Source: Acidiphilium rubrum (GTDB lineage: Bacteria > Pseudomonadota > Alphaproteobacteria > Acetobacterales > Acetobacteraceae). From it: a stretch of DNA of 64,000 bases. The stretch lies in NCBI RefSeq assembly GCF_900156265.1, contig NZ_FTNE01000009.1, positions 62,001 to 126,000 of the forward strand, given 5' to 3'. The position numbers and the translations under genes are program-made. Shown piece by piece: positions 16,264-25,617 of the stretch. The number at the start of each line of letters is the position of its first letter. Positions within the stretch are counted from its first letter, which is position 1. The notes beneath the pieces are model-generated. The model ran no database searches. It had not been told where the DNA came from and saw only the letters and a program-made list of their open reading frames with translations.

Positions 16264-17173
16264 AACCGCGCTTGCGCTGCAGGCGGCGTTCCTGGCCTAT
16301 CTGGCCGGTGAACGCCGCGCCGCCGTCAAGACGATCGAGACCTATGGCGGTGATCTAGCCGAGCTTATCGGCTTTCTGACTTTGCATATCGGCAGCGAGC
16401 CGACCGGGGCGGATCTGGCAGCGGTTTCGCTGGCTGATCTACGGGCGTATCTGGCACGCCTTGCCACCAAGGGTGCCGGCAACGCGACACGGGCGAAAAA
16501 ACTATCCGCCATCCGTAGCTTTTATCGTTACCTGCGGCTACGCCACGGCATCACCAATGAAGCCTCGACCTTGATCTTGACGCCGCGGAGTCGCAGGCCG
16601 CTGCCGCGCGCGCTGACCGCGCCGGATGCACGCGCGGTCGTCGAGGCGCTGGGCGATACCGCGGCGAGCCAAGCGCTCGCCGCGCGCGACAATGCGGTGA
16701 TGGCGCTGCTGTACGGCGCCGGCCTGCGCATTAACGAAGCGCTTTCACTCGACTGGCGCGACCTGCCGCCGCCGGATTCGCCCCTGCGTGTGCGTGGCAA
16801 AGGCGGCAAACAACGCATCGTGCCGCTGCTGGCGGCGGTGCGCGCGGCACTGGCCGATTGGGGGGCGCACCACCCTGCCCCCGCGCCGGATGCGCCGCTG
16901 TTTCTTGGGGCGCGGGGCGCGCGACTGAATGCCGGCGTGGTGCAGAAGCACCTGCGCGCATTCCGCCGCGCCAACGGGCTGCCCGAGCACGCTACACCCC
17001 ATGCGCTGCGCCACTCCTTCGCCACGCATCTGCTGGCAGGCGGGGCGGATCTGCGCGCGATCCAGGAATTGCTGGGCCACGCCAGCCTGTCGACCACGCA
17101 GCGCTACACCGCGGTCGATACCGCGCAACTGCTGGCGGTGTGGCAGAACGCCCACCCGCGCGCCGGGTCCTGA
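16238..17173 (+). CDS. xerC: Tyrosine recombinase, XerC-like
   Basis: A 311-residue site-specific recombinase with an N-terminal SAM-like DNA-binding domain and a C-terminal catalytic domain. All catalytic residues are visible: Arg164 (GLRINEAL), Lys188 (GKGGKQR), His255 and Arg258 (HALRHSFATHLL), His281 (LLGHASLSTTQRY) and nucleophile Tyr290. Length and the LSTTQRYTAVD ending match XerC/XerD, which resolve chromosome dimers at dif, better than phage integrases. No attachment-site repeats or phage genes flank it. Its ATG lies inside exbD (26-bp overlap), so it is probably translated from the exbBD transcript; a TTG at 16247 is an alternative start. Confidence 0.85.
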   Translation: MSGLPPSTETALALQAAFLAYLAGERRAAVKTIETYGGDLAELIGFLTLHIGSEPTGADLAAVSLADLRAYLARLATKGAGNATRAKKLSAIRSFYRYLRLRHGITNEASTLILTPRSRRPLPRALTAPDARAVVEALGDTAASQALAARDNAVMALLYGAGLRINEALSLDWRDLPPPDSPLRVRGKGGKQRIVPLLAAVRAALADWGAHHPAPAPDAPLFLGARGARLNAGVVQKHLRAFRRANGLPEHATPHALRHSFATHLLAGGADLRAIQELLGHASLSTTQRYTAVDTAQLLAVWQNAHPRAGS

Positions 17174-17203
17174 TCAGGCGAGACAGGCGGCGGTTCGGGT
17201 GCT

Positions 17204-17216
17204 AGAGACTGTCTCT
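17204..17216. promoter_or_regulatory. Short palindrome before the SDR gene
   Basis: AGAGAC-T-GTCTCT, a perfect 6-bp inverted repeat with a 1-bp centre, lies 20 bp before the SDR start. It could be an operator or a weak hairpin. It is short enough to occur by chance. Confidence 0.25.
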
Positions 17217-17236
17217 CATCGATAAGGGACGGAAAC

Positions 17237-17986
<750 letters not shown>

Positions 17987-17989
17987 GCC

Positions 17990-18949
17990 TCAGGTCTCGC
18001 GTTCGCGCCCATAGGCCAGCAGCAGGCCGAGGATGACGACGCCGTAGGCGATACTGCGGACATAGTCGGGCATGTTCAGGGCGAGCAGGACCGAGACCAG
18101 CACGGTCAGGCTGACCGCCCCGGCGGCAACACCGAGGTAATGGCCCCGGCCGCCGAGGATATTGACGCCGCCGATCACCACGGCGGCGATCGATGTGAAC
18201 AGATAAGGATCGCCCATGCCGAGCGAGGCCTGGCCACCGAAGCCGACCAGCAGAATCCCCGCAAGCGCGGCGAAGAAACCACTGGCGGCATAGAGCATGA
18301 TGGTCATGCCGCGCGCATCGATTCCGGCGAGCACGGCGGCGCGCGGATTGTTGCCGAGCGCGTAGGTGGCGCGGCCGAACCTGGTGATGTTCAGCGCCAG
18401 CGTGACCAGCACGATCACGACGAGCCAGAGCAGCAAGGCGTCAGGGACGCCGAGCAGGCTGTCATGCGCCAGCGCCTGCACAAAAGGGGGGGCGTAGGAC
18501 GAGCAGGCCGAACAGGTGAAGCCGCCGGTCAAGCCGAGGACCAGGCCCTCGATGATGCCGTTCATCGCGAGCGTCATCACCACAGCCGGAATGCCGAAAA
18601 TGGCGACACCGGCGCCATTGATGGCACCGACCACGATGCCCATGGCCAGCGCGGCGACGATGGCGATGGGCGCGCGCGATTCCAGCCCGAGCGACGTCGT
18701 GGTCAGCACGATCGCCCCGGCGTTGAGCACCCAGGGCACCGAGAGGTCGATGCCGCCGATCAGGATGACGAAGCACTGCCCCGCCGCGACCAACCCGACG
18801 AAGGACGCGATGACCAAAATACTCTCGACGCTGGCGAGCCCGAGAAATCCCGGATGAACCGCCTGGCCGAGCAGGAACAGCGCGACGGCGGCGGCGATGG
18901 CATAAAGAACCCGGCGGGATTCCGGGGCCATGGTTTTGAATTTGTTCAT
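17990..18949 (-). CDS. Ribose/sugar-type ABC transporter permease (second subunit)
   Basis: A 319-residue RbsC-family permease with about eight to ten membrane helices. It has the family's conserved AAGQCFVILIGGIDLSVPWVL segment near residue 60 and, near the end, a GGVNILGGRGH motif. It is the last gene of the minus-strand import operon and overlaps the preceding permease by 4 bp (ATGA). Two RbsC-like subunits encoded side by side suggest a heterodimeric channel, an arrangement seen in several rhizobial and Burkholderia sugar importers. Confidence 0.9.
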   Translation of the reverse strand: MNKFKTMAPESRRVLYAIAAAVALFLLGQAVHPGFLGLASVESILVIASFVGLVAAGQCFVILIGGIDLSVPWVLNAGAIVLTTTSLGLESRAPIAIVAALAMGIVVGAINGAGVAIFGIPAVVMTLAMNGIIEGLVLGLTGGFTCSACSSYAPPFVQALAHDSLLGVPDALLLWLVVIVLVTLALNITRFGRATYALGNNPRAAVLAGIDARGMTIMLYAASGFFAALAGILLVGFGGQASLGMGDPYLFTSIAAVVIGGVNILGGRGHYLGVAAGAVSLTVLVSVLLALNMPDYVRSIAYGVVILGLLLAYGRERET

Positions 18950-19947
18950 TTGGGCCTCCGCCGGATGGTGCCGCCGATCACGCCGCCGACCACCACAGCG
19001 ATCAGCAGGAACACGCCCTCATAGAAGGATTGGAACAGCGGGTTGACGTGGCCGAAGAACAGGATGTTGACGATCAGTGTGGTGATCAGCGCCCCGGCGA
19101 TCGCCCCGATCGCCGAACCGCGGCCGCCGAACAGCGACACACCGCCGAGCACCACCGCGACGATCGAGGACAGGGTATAGGAATTGCCTGTGGTGGCATC
19201 GCCCGCCGTGGCCGATGCGGCGAGGAACAGGCCGGCGGCGGCGGCGAGCGTGCCATCGAGCATATAGGCGATGATCTTGGTGCGCAGGATGTTCACGCCC
19301 AGCGCGCGGGCGGCGGCTTCGTCATTGCCGATCGCATATAAATCGACCCCCGCGCGCGAACGGCGAAACGCCGACCACGCGAGCGCTAGCAGAACAATGA
19401 AAATCAGCGCGTAGGGGGCATTCGGGTTGACCAGAAAATTCGTGAAGGACGGCGGGATCGCACCGCCTGGTTCGGGCAGCACGCGGATGGCGAGGCCCTG
19501 ATAGATCGACAGTGTACCGAGCGTGACAACAATCGGTTGCAGCCGACCCAGCGCGACCAGGAGGCCGTTGACCAGACCGCATGCGGCACCGACCATCAGG
19601 ATGACCACCGACCACACCAGGCCGCTGGTGAGCGATTTGCCCATGGTGACCGCGGCCATGGCGTTGGCAAGATCGACTACGCCGCCGACCGACAGATCGA
19701 TGCCCTTGGTCAGCACCACGAAACACTGGCCGACCGCGGCAAAAGCCAGTGGCACGGCGCTGTTGACCGTGGAGGTCAGTTCGAAATTGCCCGGCAGGCG
19801 TTGCTGTTCGATACCATAAATCAGGATGAACGCGACGATCGCGATCAGCAGGATCGCGCCGGCTAGGATCAGGCCGATGTTCTGGGCGATCAGATGGCCA
19901 AGCCGGTTGCCGCGCGGCAGGGCGTCGGCCGTAGTATCAGGCTGCAT
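18946..19947 (-). CDS. Ribose/sugar-type ABC transporter permease (first subunit)
   Basis: A 333-residue RbsC-family permease. The motif VGQCFVVLTKGIDLSVGGVVDLANA and a C-terminal GGVSLFGGRGSAIGAIAGALI segment mark the family. It overlaps the upstream ATPase gene by 11 bp and the downstream permease by 4 bp, so all transporter subunits are probably made from one transcript. It pairs with the following permease. Confidence 0.9.
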   Translation of the reverse strand: MQPDTTADALPRGNRLGHLIAQNIGLILAGAILLIAIVAFILIYGIEQQRLPGNFELTSTVNSAVPLAFAAVGQCFVVLTKGIDLSVGGVVDLANAMAAVTMGKSLTSGLVWSVVILMVGAACGLVNGLLVALGRLQPIVVTLGTLSIYQGLAIRVLPEPGGAIPPSFTNFLVNPNAPYALIFIVLLALAWSAFRRSRAGVDLYAIGNDEAAARALGVNILRTKIIAYMLDGTLAAAAGLFLAASATAGDATTGNSYTLSSIVAVVLGGVSLFGGRGSAIGAIAGALITTLIVNILFFGHVNPLFQSFYEGVFLLIAVVVGGVIGGTIRRRPK

Positions 19948-21445
19948 GGGCAGACTCGCGCATGGCTGCGGAAACGATCGCCTCGGCGGTCAGATCGGCC
20001 CCCGGCAGATCGGCGACGAAGGCGCCACGACGCATCACCAGCACGCGGTGGCAGAGATGGGCGAGTTCCTCGGCATCGGAGGAATAGAACAATATGGCGT
20101 AACCTTCGCGCGCGAGCTTGGCGACCAGATCGTAGATTTCATGCTTGGTCGCGACATCGACCCCGCGCGTGACATCGTACAGCAGCAGGATGCGCGCCTT
20201 GGTCAGCAGCCAGCGGCCGAGCAGGACTTTCTGTTGATTGCCGCCCGACAGCACGCCGACCGGCTGCGATGGGCTCGGCGTGCGGATCGCGAGCTGGGCG
20301 ATCGTGTCATCAACCAGAGACCGCTCCGCGCCGCGCCGGATCGCGCCGAACCGCGACAGCCGGGCCAGGATCGGCAGGGTCAGATTATCGCGGATTTTGA
20401 GCGGCAGGAACAACCCTTCGCTCTTGCGGTCCTCGGGGACCAGGGCGATGCCGGCTCGGATCGCGTCACGCGGGGATCTGATGCGGATGGCGCGGCCGTC
20501 CTGTTTGATCTCGCCCTGGGTGAAGCCGGGCGCGCCGAACAGGCCGAAGAACAGGCTGCGGTGACCATGTCCGGCGAGGCCGCCGATACCGAGGATCTCG
20601 CCGGACGATAGCGCCAGATCGAGCGGTGCGATCCCTTCGGCGCGCACGCCGCGCAGGGTTAGGACCGGCGGCTTAGCCGGTGCCGGCGTACGGACGGGAA
20701 ATAGGGCTTCGAGTTGCCGGCCGGTCATCAGCGTGATCGCTTCATCCTCATCGATCGAGTCGAAACAACCAACATCGCTACCGTTGCGGAAAATCGTGAT
20801 GCGGTCGGCAATGGCGGCGATCTCACCCCACCGATGCGAGGTGAACACGATTCCCGTACCGCCGTCGCGCAAGGCCCGGATCTGACCGAACAGCCACGCG
20901 ACTTCGCGCTCGACCAAAGCGGAGGTCGGCTCATCGAGCAGCAGGATGCGCGGCTTCGCCAGGATGACGCGGGCAATTTCGATGATCTGGCGTTCGGCGA
21001 GCGCGATATCGGCGGTCAGGGCGCGCGGATCGATATGGGTGATCCCGAGTGCGGCGAGTTCACGCTCGGCGACATCTGGCATCGCCGCGCGATCGATCAG
21101 GCCGAAGCGCCCGCGCGGCTCGCGCCCCAGCAGCAGGTTTTCGGCGACCGTCATGAACGGCAGCAGGGTCAGTTCCTGAAACACCGTGCCAATGCCATGC
21201 CGACGCGAGGCGGCGATGCCGCTGTGCGCCGGTTCGCCATCAATCGTGACGCTGCCCGCATCGGGCGTGATCCGCCCGCCAAGGATTTTGATCAGGGTGG
21301 ATTTGCCGGCGCCATTCTCACCGACCAGCGCGTGGACGCTGCCCGGTGAGATCGCGATCGAGGCGCTGATGAGTGCCTTGACCCCGCCGAAGGATTTGCT
21401 GACCGACCGTGCCGCGATGGCGGCGACCGCCGGCGTTGCAAGCAT
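19937..21445 (-). CDS. Sugar-type ABC importer ATPase (RbsA/MglA-like, two domains)
   Basis: A 502-residue double ABC ATPase. The first domain is complete: Walker A GENGAGKS, LALAERQIIEIARVI in place of a classical signature, Walker B LLLDEPTSAL. The second has the degenerate Walker A (GLAGHGHRSLFFGLFG) usual for the family, a good signature LSGGNQQKVLLGRWL, but LLYDVTRGVDVATK where DEPTRGVD is normal, so the catalytic Glu is missing there. The start is ATG 21445, just after the binding-protein stop; a TTG at 21451 overlaps that stop and is possible. It drives import with the two permeases downstream. Confidence 0.9.
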   Translation of the reverse strand: MLATPAVAAIAARSVSKSFGGVKALISASIAISPGSVHALVGENGAGKSTLIKILGGRITPDAGSVTIDGEPAHSGIAASRRHGIGTVFQELTLLPFMTVAENLLLGREPRGRFGLIDRAAMPDVAERELAALGITHIDPRALTADIALAERQIIEIARVILAKPRILLLDEPTSALVEREVAWLFGQIRALRDGGTGIVFTSHRWGEIAAIADRITIFRNGSDVGCFDSIDEDEAITLMTGRQLEALFPVRTPAPAKPPVLTLRGVRAEGIAPLDLALSSGEILGIGGLAGHGHRSLFFGLFGAPGFTQGEIKQDGRAIRIRSPRDAIRAGIALVPEDRKSEGLFLPLKIRDNLTLPILARLSRFGAIRRGAERSLVDDTIAQLAIRTPSPSQPVGVLSGGNQQKVLLGRWLLTKARILLLYDVTRGVDVATKHEIYDLVAKLAREGYAILFYSSDAEELAHLCHRVLVMRRGAFVADLPGADLTAEAIVSAAMRESAHAA

Positions 21446-21447
21446 CG

Positions 21448-22533
21448 TCAAACCTTTGGCAGGTGGACAGTCAAAGTTCCAGGTCCGGGCGTTCCGTGCA
21501 ATGCCGCGTTCACGCCGACTTTGACGACGGCATTCGGGCCGCTGTCGGTGAAGTCTGTGAAGAAACTGTCGGTCATTTGCGGAAACACGGTCTGGCCGGC
21601 TTTTACCGTCGCATCGGTGACGAAGGGGAACGGGATCGTGATATCGCGACGCGGATAGGTCTTGTTCAGAATTCGCCGTGCGAGTTCGAGTGCCACCAGC
21701 ACGAGATATGGCGGTTGTCCGATCGACAGGCCATCGACCTTCTGGCCCATGTATCCCAGCATGAATTTGCGAAAGCCGTTTTCGGCCTCACCGGCGGTGG
21801 GCGGCAGCGGCGTGCGCTTGGCGGCGATGAAGGCTTTCAGCACGCCATCGGTACCGCCCTGGCACCAGATGCCATCGATTTTCGGCAGGCTGGGCAGAAT
21901 AGCGGCGGTATTTTTCTCGGCGGTCGCGGAATCCCAGTCGCCCGCGTAGCGGTTAACGATCTTGATGCCGGGATGTTTCTGCCAGACCGATTCGGCACCC
22001 TTGTTGCGTTGCTCGTTGACAGTTGTGCCAGCGACGCCGGTCACCATGATCACGTTGCCCTGACCGCCGATCTTTTTCGCAACCCAGGTCGCCAGCGTCT
22101 CGCCGAACTTGAACTGGTCGGTATTCACTTTGATGGCGGCCGGCGTCGTCACGACGTTATCGAACGAAATCACCAGAATGCCGCGCGCGTGTGCCTGCTG
22201 GATGATGCCATTGAGGCCGGTTGGTGAAGCGGCATCGACCAGAATGGCGTCGACACGCTCGGCGATCATGCCGGAAATCTGTTGGCTCTCCTGGCTGACA
22301 TTGTTGCCGGAGTTGAAATAACTGCCCTCGACCTGACTTTTGTAGGGCTCCATCTCCAGCGCGGCCTTGAACAGATTGACCATTTCGATTCGCCATTCAT
22401 TGCCGATGTAGGAGTTCGACAGGGCGATCTTAAATTTTTTAGGGGCAGCGAAGGCCGATCGCGGCATCGCAGAAAGTCCCGCGCCGGCTGCCATGGCTGC
22501 AATAACGGCGCGGCGAGTTGCGTCTTGATTCAT
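21448..22533 (-). CDS. Periplasmic sugar-binding protein (RbsB/YtfQ-like)
   Basis: A 361-residue type-I periplasmic binding protein. The N-terminus (ATRRAVIAAMAAGAGLSAMPRSAFA) resembles a Tat/Sec signal, cut after AFA. The mature part has the family pattern KIALSNSYIGNEWRIEMVNLF, then ISGMIAERVDAILVDAAS, then GILVISFDN and NVIMVTGVAGTT. It binds a sugar or sugar derivative for the ABC importer. The start at 22533 is preceded by a near-ideal AGGAGGAAACA ribosome site; an upstream start at 22599 is not supported. It leads the ABC genes and probably has its own promoter in the 96 bp before it. Confidence 0.9.
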   Translation of the reverse strand: MNQDATRRAVIAAMAAGAGLSAMPRSAFAAPKKFKIALSNSYIGNEWRIEMVNLFKAALEMEPYKSQVEGSYFNSGNNVSQESQQISGMIAERVDAILVDAASPTGLNGIIQQAHARGILVISFDNVVTTPAAIKVNTDQFKFGETLATWVAKKIGGQGNVIMVTGVAGTTVNEQRNKGAESVWQKHPGIKIVNRYAGDWDSATAEKNTAAILPSLPKIDGIWCQGGTDGVLKAFIAAKRTPLPPTAGEAENGFRKFMLGYMGQKVDGLSIGQPPYLVLVALELARRILNKTYPRRDITIPFPFVTDATVKAGQTVFPQMTDSFFTDFTDSGPNAVVKVGVNAALHGTPGPGTLTVHLPKV

Positions 22534-22629
22534 TGTTTCCTCCTTGGTGTCTTTGTCGTTTATTATTGATTGAATACAGGTTTGTCGATGGTTTGACAAT
22601 TGAAAACAATGTGGCGTTTCGCGGTCGAA

Positions 22630-23028
22630 TTAACCGTCGGCCAGCAGGTCGGCGATCGCCTGATCCTCATTCGAGGTAAGGCCGCTGATCCCGATCGCGC
22701 CGATCGGGCGGCCATTGCTGCGGATCACGGCACCCCCCGGCAACGCGGTCAGGCGAGGGTCGCAGAAATAGCCCGGTGCGATGTTTTCACGATGGATGCG
22801 GGCCAAAAACTCGGTCGTGCTGACACCCATGCGCGCCGCAGAATACGCCTTGCCCTGCGCGATTTCAATGCCGCGCACCGGCGCCCCGTCCGCGCGGGCA
22901 AAAGCGATCAGGAAGCCGTCGGCATCACAGACCGAAATACAGATCGGGCGGCCACCGTAATCAGCCAAGGCAATCCCGATCGCCCGCACAATCAGGCTTT
23001 GTGCATGTTCCTGACTGATCCTGTCCAT
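22630..23028 (-). CDS. GlcG/HbpS-family (DUF336) protein
   Basis: A 132-residue protein of the GlcG/HbpS fold. The pattern GRPICISVCDADGFLIAFARADGAP, AQGKAYSAAR and PGGAVIRSNGRPIGAIGISG is diagnostic. Members accompany glycolate, propanediol and sugar-acid catabolic genes and some bind haem or small ligands; the role is not defined. It starts 1 bp after the MFS gene's stop codon, so it is coupled to the transporter upstream of it. Confidence 0.85.
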   Translation of the reverse strand: MDRISQEHAQSLIVRAIGIALADYGGRPICISVCDADGFLIAFARADGAPVRGIEIAQGKAYSAARMGVSTTEFLARIHRENIAPGYFCDPRLTALPGGAVIRSNGRPIGAIGISGLTSNEDQAIADLLADG

Positions 23029-23029
23029 C

Positions 23030-24331
23030 TCAGACGTCGGCGACGCGGTCGATCTGCGCTGTAGTGATCGGGTTTTTCACGATCAGCAGATAAGCACCGG
23101 CCGAGAACACGCTGACGACCGATCCGACCACGAGAGCGAGAACGAACGAGCCGGTGCTAGCCACAATCAAACCTGTCACGGTCGGCGCCAGGGCACCACC
23201 GAGATAACCGCCGAAGTTCTGCATGGCGCCAACCGAGGCTGTCAAGTTGGGCGGCACGGCAACCGAGCTGAGCGCCCAGGCGCAGGTACTCGTGATGTAA
23301 AGCAGGAAAATAGCTGCGGAGATGAAGGCGATCGCCAGATTATTGCTGGTGACATAGGCTGCGACAAGCGTGAAACCCGCCGTCCCGATCAACGCGATGC
23401 CCGCCGGATAGCGGCGACTATTGATCGGCGTGATACCGCGCCTGACCAAGACATCGGCCAGGTAGCCGCCACACAAGGAGCCGACCACGCCCCAAGCAAA
23501 CGGAATCGCGGCGGCGATGCCGGTATATTTCACGCTCATGTGGCGCTGAATCTCAAAATAGCCTGGCAGCCAGGCGAAGTAGATCCACGTCATGTAGATG
23601 CAGCCAAAATAGCCGAGAATCATGCCCCAGGTCGTCCGGAAGCCGAACAGCATCCGCCACTCGCGAAACGTCATGTGGTGGCGTTGGCCAACATCGTCGC
23701 CCTGGGTGCGGTATTGGTTTTCCTCGGCTGCGAGCGCCACATCACGCGGATTTCGGTAAACCGTGAACCAGAGTGCTGCCACCAGCAGACCAGCGATTCC
23801 CATGATGATGAACATCCAGCGCCAGCCGAAATTCAGCATCAGCACGGTCAGCAACGGCACGCCGAGCGCAGTGCCGAGAGGGCCGGCGGTGTTCCAGATG
23901 CCTGACGACAATCCACGATCACGGGGGTTGAACCAGTCGCGCGTGACGCGGCTTGCAGAGGGAAACTGTGGCGCCTCGCCGATGCCGAGCGCGATGCGGG
24001 CCACATAAAACTGACCGAAACTTCCAACCAGGCCGCTGACGACCTGGGCGAGCGACCATAGCGACAAGCCGATTGTGAGCATCCAACGCGGGCGGAATTT
24101 GTCCACCAATGCGCCCATAGGTAGTTGCGCAAAGGCATAGGACCAGAGAAAGGCCGACAGCAGAAAGCCCATGTCGGCAACTGAAAGTCCAAGATCGTGC
24201 CGGATGAGCGGATTGCCGACCGCTAGAGTTGCCCGGTCAATGTAATTCACACTGCCGGAGATCACCAACATTGCTAGGGCCGTTCGTTGTATTTTTTTTA
24301 CGCGCGGCGTTACAGTCATTGTTGCAGACAT
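23030..24331 (-). CDS. MFS transporter, anion:cation symporter (ACS) type
   Basis: A 433-residue major facilitator with about 12 helices. The ACS-family signature is visible: NYIDRATLAVGNPLIRHDLGLS early on, and GIGEAPQFPSASRVTRDWFNPRDRGLSSGIWN in the first half. ACS carriers move hexuronates, galactonate, glucarate, phthalate and similar organic acids with protons. Sitting upstream of a GlcG-like gene and next to lactonase and sugar-acid dehydratase genes, it most likely imports an aldonate or uronate. The locus would then accept both a free sugar (ABC importer) and its acid (this carrier). Confidence 0.88.
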   Translation of the reverse strand: MSATMTVTPRVKKIQRTALAMLVISGSVNYIDRATLAVGNPLIRHDLGLSVADMGFLLSAFLWSYAFAQLPMGALVDKFRPRWMLTIGLSLWSLAQVVSGLVGSFGQFYVARIALGIGEAPQFPSASRVTRDWFNPRDRGLSSGIWNTAGPLGTALGVPLLTVLMLNFGWRWMFIIMGIAGLLVAALWFTVYRNPRDVALAAEENQYRTQGDDVGQRHHMTFREWRMLFGFRTTWGMILGYFGCIYMTWIYFAWLPGYFEIQRHMSVKYTGIAAAIPFAWGVVGSLCGGYLADVLVRRGITPINSRRYPAGIALIGTAGFTLVAAYVTSNNLAIAFISAAIFLLYITSTCAWALSSVAVPPNLTASVGAMQNFGGYLGGALAPTVTGLIVASTGSFVLALVVGSVVSVFSAGAYLLIVKNPITTAQIDRVADV

Positions 24332-24477
24332 TGTCTGATTTCCTCGGTTTTTTATTTTTTACCATTATCGTTGTGCCATACTGCCAGAGCGCATTCTGAC
24401 ATTACAGCTCAATTTTGCATGCAAAACTGCCCGAAGCCGCGCAGAAGTCAAGCGGGATTGCTGATTTTTATGCGCCG

Positions 24478-25422
24478 TCAGCCCCCAGCCGCGCCCTGCG
24501 CGTTGACGTAGAGTGCGTAAAGCGAGTGGCTGGCGGCCATGAACAGCCGATTTCGCATCCGCCCGCCAAAGCATATATTCGCACAACGCTCCGGCAACGC
24601 GATGCGCCCGATCGGGGCGCCGCTCGGGTTGAAGATCATCACGCCGTCAAGGTCCGGCGATCCCATGCCCCAGCCGGCCCAGACATTGCCATCGGTGTCG
24701 CAGCGGATCCCATCCGGCGTGCCGCCCGGGCCGGCATCGACGAACAGGCGGCCATTGGTGAGGCGGATGTCGTCCTCGACGTCGAACACTCGGATCTTGC
24801 GGTTCGGCACGCCGCGCGATTCGACCATGTAGAGGCGATGTTCATCGGGCGAGAACGCGAGCCCGTTCGGCCCCAGAACGTCATCGGTGACGATGGTGAT
24901 CGCGCCTGAGTGTCCGTCGATTCGGTAGACGTTCGCATTGAGTTCCTGAGGTGCGATGGTGCCTTCATAATGGCTCAGCAAGCCGAACGGTGGATCGGTG
25001 AACCAGATGCTGCCGTCCGATTTCACCACGACATCGTTCGGGGAATTGAGCCGCTTACCCTCGAACCGATCGGCGAGGATGGTTATGGTGCCGTCGTGTT
25101 CGGTACGGACCACCCGCCGGCCACCGTGTTCGCAGGTGATCAGACGGCCCTGGCGATCACGCGTGTTGCCATTGGCGTAGTTGCCCTGACGAAACACCGA
25201 AACCGAGCCATCGGTCTCATCCCAACGCATCATCCGATCGTTCGGAATATCGCTCCATAGCAAAAACCGCCCACCGCCGAACCAGACCGGGCCTTCCGCC
25301 CACCGAAAGCCGGTGGCCAGGCGTTCGACCGATGCGCTGAACACGCGATAGCGGGCGAAACTGGGGTCGAGCGTCTCGATCGCCGGGTCCGGATATCGGA
25401 GGCATGGTTGCCAGATGTCCAT
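24478..25422 (-). CDS. SMP-30/gluconolactonase-family lactonase
   Basis: A 314-residue six-bladed beta-propeller of the SMP-30/gluconolactonase/LRE family. Metal-site motifs are seen in order: the Glu of WAEGPVWF, the Asn of LNSPNDVVV, LGPNGLAFSPDE, and the Asp of GTPDGIRCDTDGNVW. The expected reaction is hydrolysis of a sugar lactone to the aldonate. An AAGGAAA ribosome site precedes the ATG. It is divergent from the RraA-dehydratase-dehydrogenase operon, sharing a regulatory gap of about 130 bp before the leader ORF. The exact lactone is not deducible. Confidence 0.88.
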   Translation of the reverse strand: MDIWQPCLRYPDPAIETLDPSFARYRVFSASVERLATGFRWAEGPVWFGGGRFLLWSDIPNDRMMRWDETDGSVSVFRQGNYANGNTRDRQGRLITCEHGGRRVVRTEHDGTITILADRFEGKRLNSPNDVVVKSDGSIWFTDPPFGLLSHYEGTIAPQELNANVYRIDGHSGAITIVTDDVLGPNGLAFSPDEHRLYMVESRGVPNRKIRVFDVEDDIRLTNGRLFVDAGPGGTPDGIRCDTDGNVWAGWGMGSPDLDGVMIFNPSGAPIGRIALPERCANICFGGRMRNRLFMAASHSLYALYVNAQGAAGG

Positions 25423-25552
25423 GATTGGGTTTCCTTCGTACCGCTCGATTGCACTTTAAGGCGGATGGTGATTTGAATGCAGGATCAACCGGATATAAAT
25501 AATCTGCAATACCGACGTTGACCAAACCATCCGAAAGCCGAGGAAACGATCA

Positions 25553-25617
25553 TGCAGCATGCCCAGATCAGCCAGAATTTGACCCTGCCCTCTCTGGTTT
25601 CGGAGTCAACTCGATGA
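25553..25617 (+). CDS. 21-codon leader ORF coupled to the RraA-like gene
   Basis: A short ATG-to-TGA frame lies in front of the RraA-like gene, and its stop codon overlaps that gene's ATG as ATGA (25614-25617). It has its own good ribosome site, GAGGAAACGATC. That site resembles the lactonase ribosome site on the other strand. The peptide is neutral, starting MQHAQISQN, with no run of one amino acid that would suggest classical attenuation. It could be a coupling leader, or the remnant N-terminus of a lost gene such as a regulator. No function is claimed. Confidence 0.45.

Noticed and set aside
16238-17173. Integrase of an integrated element, with the tRNA-Thr gene as a possible attachment site
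   Set aside because: The protein resembles XerC/XerD rather than phage integrases. It is 33 kb from the tRNA, and no flanking direct repeats, excisionase or phage genes were seen.
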